Shown: piece by piece, positions 46,301 through 56,086 of the stretch
Numbering within the stretch: the first letter of the stretch is position 1
How the letters are laid out: every line of letters begins with the position of its first letter
Source of the DNA: Cheiracanthium punctorium
Lineage: Eukaryota > Arthropoda > Arachnida > Araneae > Cheiracanthiidae
DNA length: 64,000 nucleotides
Direction of reading: 5' to 3'
Assembly (NCBI GenBank): GCA_038373885.1
Contig: JAWZYV010002471.1
Coordinates: 1 to 64,000, forward strand
The notes under the pieces: model-generated
Seen by the model: only the letters and a program-made list of their open reading frames with translations
Databases searched by the model: none
What the model was told of the DNA's origin: nothing
Position numbers and translations under genes: made by a program

Positions 46301-47062
46301 CTTGGTACTGAGTGGCTCAGTCTTTACACTCACTCTCTACTGATTCGAATCTCAAGCCCTCAAGGGAAATACATTCCAAGTGCGAAGGGAAGAAAAACTT
46401 ATTTTCCATTTGCCGTTCCCAGGGATTTTCCCTTACTCTTTCAACTCTTTTCGACTCTTTACGACTCCTTTCGGCTCCTTTCGACTCTTTACGACTCTGA
46501 GTCGATAGATGATTTGAAACAGTAAATGAGTGGATGTGGGTGAGTTGGTCACTGAGTTGGTGCAGCAACGAATCTTTACTGATTCAGTGTTTCGCTCTGT
46601 TTCGGTGATTGTATACTATCGTTGAGATTCGTTAGTTTTTCGAATCTTCTATCGACTCAGAGTCGAAAGGAGCCGAAAAGAGTTGAAAGGATGTTTCATT
46701 TAATTGGAGGGGTTTTTTCGAATCTTCTATCGACTCAGAGTCGAAAGGAGTCGAAAAGAGTTGAAAGGATGTTTCATTTAATTGAAGTTTTTTTTTCGAA
46801 TCTTTGGTGTTTCATTTCTTGGTTGGTGGTCGGATTTTAAAGTTTTATCTGTCTGTGGGTGTGGAGTGGGTCGAACATCGTTTGCTTTTGGCGGGTGGCA
46901 TAGGCGTTACTTCCTAAGGGCAAGAGGGGTCAATCTCCCCCCCGAAAAAAAAATTAAGAAAATCCCTCCTTCCAATTTGTCTGACTGATTTAATATTTGT
47001 TTAAAATTTAATGAAACATCCCTTTTCTACTTTTAACTTTAATATATGTCCCCCTGCCCCCA

Positions 47063-47093
<31 letters not shown>

Positions 47094-50000
47094 GGAACGT
47101 TAAGTTTACATGGTGGCGGATTTTCATGTGAAGGGAAATAGAATGAAATAAAGTTAGGATTGTGCTTGTCACTTTTAATGAAGGATACAGGGGCGGTATT
47201 AAGCGCTCTCACAAAAGGACTTTGTAGTAAGCAAAATAACATTTCGCTTTATTGCAGCAGATTTCCTTGTTTTTTTTTACCTTGTTTTTCGTTTAAGGGG
47301 AATGATTTTATTTTCTTTCGTAATTCAGAGAAATACAAAATAGGGCCTAAAGCAGTGGCGTAGTTAGTGTTATTGACAGTGGCGTAGCCAGGATTTTATT
47401 TCGGGGTGGGCTGGGTATCAAATTTAAAGATAAAGTTCAATTGTAAGCTAAGTAAAGGGTCCCATTTTTTTGGGGGGGGGCAGCAGCCCCTCAGTAGGAC
47501 TGGGCCAAAAATCGACATATCGGTTTTATTTCAACATCAAATATCCGATATTCCCATTTTCATTTCAGTGAAATCTCGAATTCGATAAAGGGCAAAAATA
47601 CAGGCCGGCCAGGGGCGTAGCCAGAATTTTTTTATGGGGGGGGGGTTATGACTACTGCAACTCATATATATGTATACGTGTGTATGATAATGTAGTGAAG
47701 AATATACATTTTGTATGGCAAAAAATTCCTCATGGGGGGTTATGATCCCCCTAACCCCCCCCCCCTTGGCTACGCCTCTGAGGCCGGCGATAAGAAAATC
47801 CTGAGATCAATACCAGCTTGTGATGCTTTTGCTACTGCTTTCTCTCGGAAAGCTTCTTCTTCTCTCATCGCAGAAAAAACAGCTCCATGGTTTATTAGTC
47901 TAATTACCATAATTAATTAACGTATATCTCGGAACCTATCCACCGGAGCGCGTTTTTATTGATTCTCGACCCCCCCTAGACTCAACACCCCACCGATACT
48001 TAAAATTTCGAATGCTTTGACACCAAACTTAACCTTTTAATCTTACAGGCCCAGGGGGTCATACGAAGCTCCCCTATATTTTCAATTTGGGCATTTTAAA
48101 CACTAGCCTCCTCCGGCGGCAACTCCAAAGTCTGGAAACCATCCCAGAGCCAATTTCTACATGTTTGCAGTCCTTTTAAGCCTCAATCATGGTTAATTAG
48201 TCTAATTACCATAATTAATTAACGTATATCTCGGAAACTATCCATCGGAGCGCGTTTTTATTGATTCTCGACCCCCCCTCTGGGACCCCCATCGATACAT
48301 AAAATTTCGAATACTTTGACACCAAACTTAACCTTTTAATCTTACAGGCCCAGGGGGTCATACGAAGCTCCCCTGTATTTTCATTTCGGGCAGTTTAAAC
48401 ACTCGTTTTACTGGAGCAAGGAGAGAGAGATGCTAACTGCCCGAGAACTCAGCGGAGAAGAAACCCGATGAATGGGTGAAGGGTGTTTAAATAGTACGGC
48501 TTTCGGCGCAGAGAGAGGGAAAATTTCTTTAGTTGTTTTATTGATTCAAGATTCGAATCACTGATTCGAATCATCGAAGTAGTGAGTGAGTCGAGATTCG
48601 AATCAGTAAAATGAGTCAAACCGCCCATCTCTAGTCCATATAGCTCTGACATTCAGCTTTTGCTACGAGGCCGAGGGCGGGAGGGGCTGTTTATCTGCGT
48701 ATCATCAATTTTAGAGTTTTTTCAACTGCTTTGCTTGGACATACAGCGCCGACTTTTGTTACGGGGACGGAAACGAGGGGGGGGGGGGTGCTTGCTGAGT
48801 AAATTTTGCAGGTCGCCAATTTTGGCGACTGACAGACTGTTTTGCAGTCGCCAGGAATAATTCCACAGTCGCCACTGGCGATCTGGCGACCGCTAATCTC
48901 AAGCTTTAGCCATTAGGCACTATTAGCACTGGACACCCTGTATATATTCATATTTTTTTGATATTTTATTGCTAGTTGTCTGTTAACAGAGCAAAGATTT
49001 TGTTTAAAAACCTTAAGTTTGCTTCAGCATAAATATAATTTTAAAGATAGTGGAAATTTATATTTTGATGGGTGAAAAAAAACTATTAATGCAATGCCAA
49101 AGTTCAATGATTTTTGCAGACAAGTTTTACAAACAGGTCATAAGTTTCTTTTGAAATTCACATAAAGTTACAATAGGAACATTTTATAAAAAAATTGAAA
49201 AAGATACAATAGGAACATTTTATAAAATTACTGTTTTCAATGTTGGTGGTTACTTTTTCTTTGGGCCTTCTATATATTGTCCATTTTCTAAAAGATAGAC
49301 GTACAACAACTAATTGATGATTCTACTCTTTAGAAGAGTAATACACTGAGATGAATGCTTTCAAAAGTTCAGCTTTAAACAGTCTTTTTTTGCGATGCTT
49401 TTCAATTTGAATCCTCTCTCTCTTACTTTGCTAAAATCAAATCAGACTTGATGCATGCATAAATAGACAAAAGATTTCAGTGAACAAAAGCAGACTCTGA
49501 AATCTCAGTATAAGAAATTTCAAGAGGCCAAAGATCAAATTTATAATTTGAAAAATCTGTTAATGAAATTGAATTCTGACTGAATTTCTATAGTATATTT
49601 TTCACTTTGAAGAAATGCTTTACTCATTAATCTGTAATATTCATAAAAGCAAAATTCACTATAAAGAAAATTTCCTCTATATGTTATAATTATTATTATT
49701 TATTTTGAAATTTTCTCTTTAATAAGATACATTACATGATCTAATGTATTCAGGCAGTTTGAATTTTCATATTTCACTTTAAAAATGTTCTAGTCAAATT
49801 ACTCTGTTGCTTTTTTCTGTATAAAGAATATGCTTGAACTTAACTTTCTACTAAAGTTTCATTGGCTTATATAGTAGGGATCGACCGATACCACATTTTC
49901 GCCGATGACCGATACTTTACCTATAAATTCATTTTCAGAAATAGCCGATACCGATACTTTTAAGTTATGGTATCGGCCGATACCGATACTTTACATAATT

Positions 50001-53000
50001 TAACGTCATTTAAACCTACATCTGTATTCTGGTCAGTTTTTGTTATGTGAGTGTAGTTCTCGTTAAAATGAGTAACAGCATGATGATATTTTATCCCAGT
50101 AGAAAGCATTAAAAAGAAAAAGCAGTAGACACATTGAAGTGTGAATTTACAGTAGTTCTAGTCTTTCTTTTCTATTCAATCATGCCGAGGAATGGCTGAA
50201 TTTATAAAAGCTGAGCACTGGGAAGCGTCTTAGTGTGCAGGTTCGGAATTCTTTCTCCTCGCGTGGCTGTCAGTCTAGTTTTGGGCGATTTTCTCCAGAT
50301 GTTACGTGTATATGCGTTAGACGCCCTTAAAAAGTCCTCCGCCCAAGCCCCCCTATAGGTAGATGCCCCTCATTTACGCTTGACAGAACACAAACACGGG
50401 GGGGGGGGTTAAAGGGATATATTAATAAGAGAATCCATTTCTAGTGCCGACTGGTGCAAATATTTAAATCAATTTTTCTCAACCTCTATTTTCTCACCTA
50501 ATTGTTGCTATGAGCCAGATAAAACGTTTCCATATTAGACCCAAAACAGCTTCCTGCTTGCTCTTACTATATGTGTCTTTGTTTTTGGTTCATGCCTCGA
50601 TTTTGTGCTTACAAAAGTAAAAACATGAAATTTATTCAACTTCAAAGCTTGGAAGTTTTATTGAAATTTTCTTTAATTATAATCCTTTCACATATGAAAA
50701 TATTTTTTAGATTACTTAAATTGCATTAAATTGTGATAATGTATAAACTGTACAGCATTATGAGAGTACATATGTATTTAGGTATTGTTCATTAAATACT
50801 TATGTAAATTCTTCCCTTAAAATACATAATAAGTTCACATTAATTAATGGTTTTATTTATCTGCTCCAATTATTTAACCACTAAGTGAATTATTAAATGT
50901 TTTAGGAAGATTTCTTTTTAATATGAACTCATATAATCATTTTTAAGTTCTTTTTGAAAATCCAAATATTTTGGTTCTCCGGACAGGGTTAAGTCACAAT
51001 TAATCCGGATGATCCATGCATTTGATCTTTTCCGCACTAAGAACAGGTACACACCGATTATTCCCGTGTTTCCCTTATATATAAACAAAACACCATTCAC
51101 AAGAAATATGTTTTTTACCCCAAAATTTGAAATAAACTAAATAATAATTGGTATTACTAATTATACTAATACAGTTTCAACTTTTTAAATTAGCAAAATT
51201 AATAATTATTAGATATTGATAATTATTACACTTCTCAAATCAGAATGGTACACAAATCCTTACGTTCTCTCATTAATCTGATAGTTAATAAAATCATTAA
51301 ATGTTTGATAATTCGTACTTTTGATAGTGTGTAATGTTTTAAAAAGGAATCATTTAACTTCTGGACCAATATAATTAAAGTTCACGGGAGTCGCCAGTTT
51401 TCAAGTCACTGCCAAAAAGTTAACTTCTTTGCGACACGAAAAAGGAATAAATTCTTTTACATATAGGTTTCGTTTATAATTTTAGTATCATTAATTTTAT
51501 CATTGAAACAGCTACAATATGAAGAAAAATATTTTTGCTCATTTTCAAGTTACGCCTTGGAGGGTCTAAATAAAAGATGCTTAAAAATGGCGATATTAAA
51601 TGAAGGTTAAAGAAAAATCCAAAAATGATAAACTAAATTTAATTTTCAAGTCTTGAAAAAAAGTTGCTACTTAAAGTATCCATATTTAATGCAATTGATC
51701 TTCAGTGTGTTAACATGTTTTTCTGTGATTGATTTGAAGAAATTTTATCTGCGACTTCGCTAACATCCTAAAGTTTGGCCCACAACTTTTCAAAGGTTGC
51801 CCGTACTTGCTTTAACACTTTGAAAGTCGTCGTCCCCTGAAATATCAAACGATGTCAAGGACAGTCTCCCCCATCCATTTTGATATCTATATCATATCCA
51901 AGCCGAATCAGATGTCCTTGAGCCAATTTTTTAAATGAAAATTTAAAGCATGTCTCTTAAGCGGGATATCTATATCAAGAGCTAGACTTTCTCCAACGAT
52001 ATCAAAAGCCTATATATACAGTAGAATCTCCCTATAACGAAGTCTCCTTACAACGAATTTCTCCCTATAACGAAATTTTTCATGGAAATGTAACTTTAAG
52101 GCTTAAATAACACTATAAACATTCTCCATATAACGAAGAGCTTATCTTCCCATAGCGAATATTTCCGATTTACCTTTGATGTTTTTGTTAGTTTTGAAGA
52201 AAATTTTAATTTTTGAACAGACCAGTTAGTGGAAGAGTAACAGATGATAAAAATGGAGGCCAGGAAAGTGAAACTAACTCGATAATGAAGACACTTCACA
52301 AGGGCCCAATTATGACCAACAGGTGCATTGGGCATTGATAGATTTGGGGGGCCCCAATCTATGAAATTTGTTATATTTTTCATAAAATTTTGATATAAAA
52401 AAGATGTTTCAGAAAAAACATTTAAAATTGGGGGCCCTTTCAAGTCGGGGGCTCGGAGCAAAGTCCCGATTTGCCCATATAATAATATGGCCCAAACCAC
52501 AGCAAACTTTAATACTTCAACCTTTCAAAACCATTAAAAGAGGTTTCTAAATGGAAGAAAATGTGCCTCACTCTATTTTCAGCGGACTTTTAAAATGTGA
52601 ATATTTTTATGAAAATTTAAAATCACAGAATGCAAAACAATGTAAAATAACGGAATTTTGAAGTAAAAGGAACGTAAGTGCATTAAATATTTTATTCTCT
52701 GAATTCGTGGATTGTCTTTACTTTTGAACATTTTATTTATACAATGAAAAGTAAGAAACCGTGAGTTTAACAAATTTATAATAAATACCAATTTATTTTT
52801 AATTGAAAGTCATAATTTAATACTTTTAAACATCGAATTAACTAAAAAGTTTGTAATACTTGCTGAAATAACTGCAAAAATCTCTAATCTCTGTACTGTT
52901 TCTCTATAGCGAATTTTTTAACTGGAACCGAGCGAGTTCGTTATAGGGAGATTCAATTGTGTGTGTATATATATATATATGAATGAACACTTTTTCGAAG

Positions 53001-55971
53001 TGAGAAAATAAACGTTTATAAAACTGAAGTAAAATTATAGCCTACCTCTCGACATTTGTTTTTTGCAATCCTTGCAGATAGCGTATTTAGTGTTGGGCAC
53101 CAATTCAAAACAATTTAGAAGAACAGACGATTGTCCTGTTAAACTGTCATCTAACGATTCTTCGTCCATAATTTCTACCACACTTGGTGATACGACATCC
53201 ATTTAACGATAGTTAGAATTTAAAAAAAACAAAAAAAAACCAGTTCGAAAACACTCGCGCAAACAAATGTGCCAATGACACGACGCCTCCTATCTCATTA
53301 CCGAAATAAAGATTCTAGAATGGTGTTGTGCCTGCGTGGTTTCTTCTGAAAAGCGAAGTATCGGCTGAAAAGTATCGGTGAGAATGGATGAAAGCAACAG
53401 AAACCGATACTTTCCCGATACTTTTAGAATCGAAAGAACCGATACCGATACCTAAAAAAATAGGAGGTATCGGCGCCGATACTATCGGTCGATCCCTATT
53501 ATATAGTTTATTTTTTCTTTATTTAACAAAAGCGAAGCTATTGATGACTAGGTTATTAGCTATAAGCTATTCAATATTTGTCAATAGTATAATCCAAATT
53601 ATTCAATGCAGAACTTTTGCTTAGATGAGCAGCAGTTATCCATTTTCCAGAAGTACACAAAATGTATTCAAAATTAAAATGATTTAGATAGACGCCAAAG
53701 CAGTCTTGTTTGACAGGACTGTACCCAGTAATTTTTTTTTTTTTTTGAGATGTCCAAATGGTATAAAGGACAGAATTTTCCTCCCAAAGACTTCATCATT
53801 ATCATTTTGTTAATAAAAATTAAAATTCCAGGTGTGGGTGTTGTGTTATCCTGGACCACCCCTCTGGGCACAGCCTTAATGTTTGGTTAAATCTTTTAAT
53901 TAGCACCACTGCTGCAGAACAAGGTGAATCAGGTGCACAAGCAAGATTCACAAAGAACACTTCAAGGCTTATCTTTAGAAAAGTGAGAAGCCACTCTCAG
54001 TCTTTAGATTATTGCTTTCTCGCAGTCGTAATTTCTAAAAAGAATTATTTGGAAACCTAGTTAGTCTGTTATAAAGAATAGTTGCATTCCTCTGAATCAA
54101 ATTTGTCACAGGCTTGTTCTTTGCACTGTACACAGACAGCATGGGGGGACTTTCCCCTGTGATATATCGCAATATCTGACTTTGGAAAGTATCAAGAAGT
54201 TTCAAGACATTACCTGAAGCTGAAATCAATGCTTCATTAAACTAATTCAGAACTGGCAGAAACTTTGAAACTTTGAATAAAATCTTACAGGTTTTATTCA
54301 AACTTTCTCACTTACAACCCCATTTAACTCCTGCCCATCTTTTAAGAATTAGAAGTCTCTTCTTTGCCCTTGATACAATATGTTCAAAATGTCTGGCATA
54401 TTTCATCTTACTATAAAAATATTCAATCCAAATAGACAGAAAAACTATGTTACAAAACTGTAAACTAAGTAAAAAGTAAAGGATTACCTAAATAGGTAAA
54501 GAATTGACTAGAAATCATCTTTAAATTTATCATTATTATTTTCAGCATGCTAATAGTCCAGGAATCAAATTCAGGGTGGAATTTACCTGGCCTAGTTATT
54601 TTTTGATGCTCAGCACTGAATGATCAGGTCATCCGCATAAAGGTGGAATTAGTAAGTCCAAATGTTAGAGAAGTCACTAATAATGACATTGAGTATGGTA
54701 AGACTGATTGCAGTACCATGAAATCAGCACAGAATCACCAAAATGCCCTGCTGTGAAAAACATTTTTTTATCTATGTAAGAATATTGCTGGTTTCAGCTG
54801 TGAGAACTCAGGTCTGATGTCCAGTTTCTCAACCAGCTCTTTTGTATTCATCATAAAGCTCTTCATACCACTCTCTGATTTATTTCCAAGAAATTCTTAG
54901 TTTTTTATAAAGTCTGAAGCATTCTGTATTTAAAAAAAAATACTTTTAAGAATTTCTTGGTAAAATCTATTTCATTCTGTAATTGTTGCAGGTTCGATTC
55001 CAATGTACCATTTAAGACCACCATGTACACTTATGCCAGTTTTAATAAATTTTCAGTTAAAAAAGACCTCTGGTCGCAGTGCCTGACCTTCCAGGACCAC
55101 CCCTCCAAAGTCATAATAAACTTTTATATTTTCATTTTTATTGTTTTATTATTTTTCCAACCATATAACGTGGTGTATGTGCATGTTAAATCCATGGCTC
55201 CAAAAAATCCTCTTGACTGTTGCTAGAAGTTTCCAAAAGGTGCGAATATTCAGAAGTCCAACCACCTTCTGATGAGGATCCAAATTATAGCGAGAAACTT
55301 CAGAAAGGAGGTTGTAGCTCTAAACAACACATTCAATGATGTGAGCTCTTCTCTCCTAGCAAACAAGTTTTTTGTAATTTGGCAGTTTCCTTTAATTCTT
55401 CATTCACAAAATTTATTATATGCAGTGATGTTATGGCTGCACCATTTGGGACAATTTAAAGAGAGACAAGAAGGAAATTTAATTGAGACAACAAAGAAAT
55501 TAAGTAGAGACAAATTGAGACAAAAAGGAAATTTAGTTGAGACAAAATGCTGTTTCTGCTTAGACAAATTAATGATTTGGGTGTATCATCTCTGTATATG
55601 TATTACTGGTTGACCAAGCTCCAGAAAAACTTGAAGTTTAAATTCTTTTTGCGATACTAAAAGCAGTATTTTTCTCAATTTTAAAGTCAATTGTTGAATG
55701 GCATATTGCATGTTCCTCTGTATTGTAATGCATATACAGCCTGAGTAAAGGCTTTAAGGCTAGTAAAAAAAGTTTGAGAAAATGAAAAAAATCTTAAACT
55801 GAGGATTAAAATATAATTTCGTTGATAATTGTTAACCTTAAATACAAGTAAAAAATTCAGCAAAATTCATTTGTAAACATTTTATTATCAGAAAATATCA
55901 CAGAACACACAGATCAATATTCAAGCCTGAGTAAAAAATTTAAGGCCATCAGAAAAAATAGCATATAAGGG

Positions 55972-56004
<33 letters not shown>

Positions 56005-56050
56005 TTTAGAAGCTTGTGTAAGAAGCCATTCTTTGAATTACTTCAAATAT

Positions 56051-56086
<36 letters not shown>

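Larger units (their letters stand above)
46257..48633. mobile_element. hAT element with TAGAGATGG ends
   Basis: A 2377-bp element starting TAGAGATGGCCAATGATTCG and ending CCGCCCATCTCTA, flanked by an exact 8-bp duplication GTCCATAT (46249-46256 and 48634-48641). Both ends are rich in GATTCGAATC and GAGTCGA motifs (46265-46345 and 48541-48610), and GACTCTTT/CGACTC repeats fill 46430-46500. Inside are two ~77-bp direct repeats, a nested MITE and a 302-bp-spaced direct duplication. No transposase frame was recognised; non-autonomous. Confidence 0.85.
49875..53498 (-). mobile_element. hAT element with TAGGGATCGACCGATA ends and a BED-type exon
   Basis: A 3624-bp element whose ends are TAGGGATCGACCGATA and TATCGGTCGATCCCTA, flanked by an exact 8-bp duplication TTATATAG (49867-49874, 53499-53506). 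CCGATAC motifs crowd both ends (49885-49995 and 53355-53485) and are probable transposase-binding repeats. A minus-strand exon near the right end encodes a BED-finger-like N-terminus (separate entry). Nested inside are a SINE (50190-50420) and a pogo-like element (52019-52959). No catalytic domain could be read; 50918-51100 holds an unassigned 60-codon frame. Confidence 0.85.

Noticed and set aside
50918..51100. 60-codon minus-strand frame as second half of the BED finger
   Set aside because: It lacks a convincing H/C pair at the right spacing and I could not connect it to the first exon by splice sites.
52096..52500. 134-codon minus-strand open frame
   Set aside because: Its middle repeats the translation of the MITE at 1589-1777 (GPP..PNAPVGHNWAL / GPPVGHNQAL), so it is a repeat by-product.
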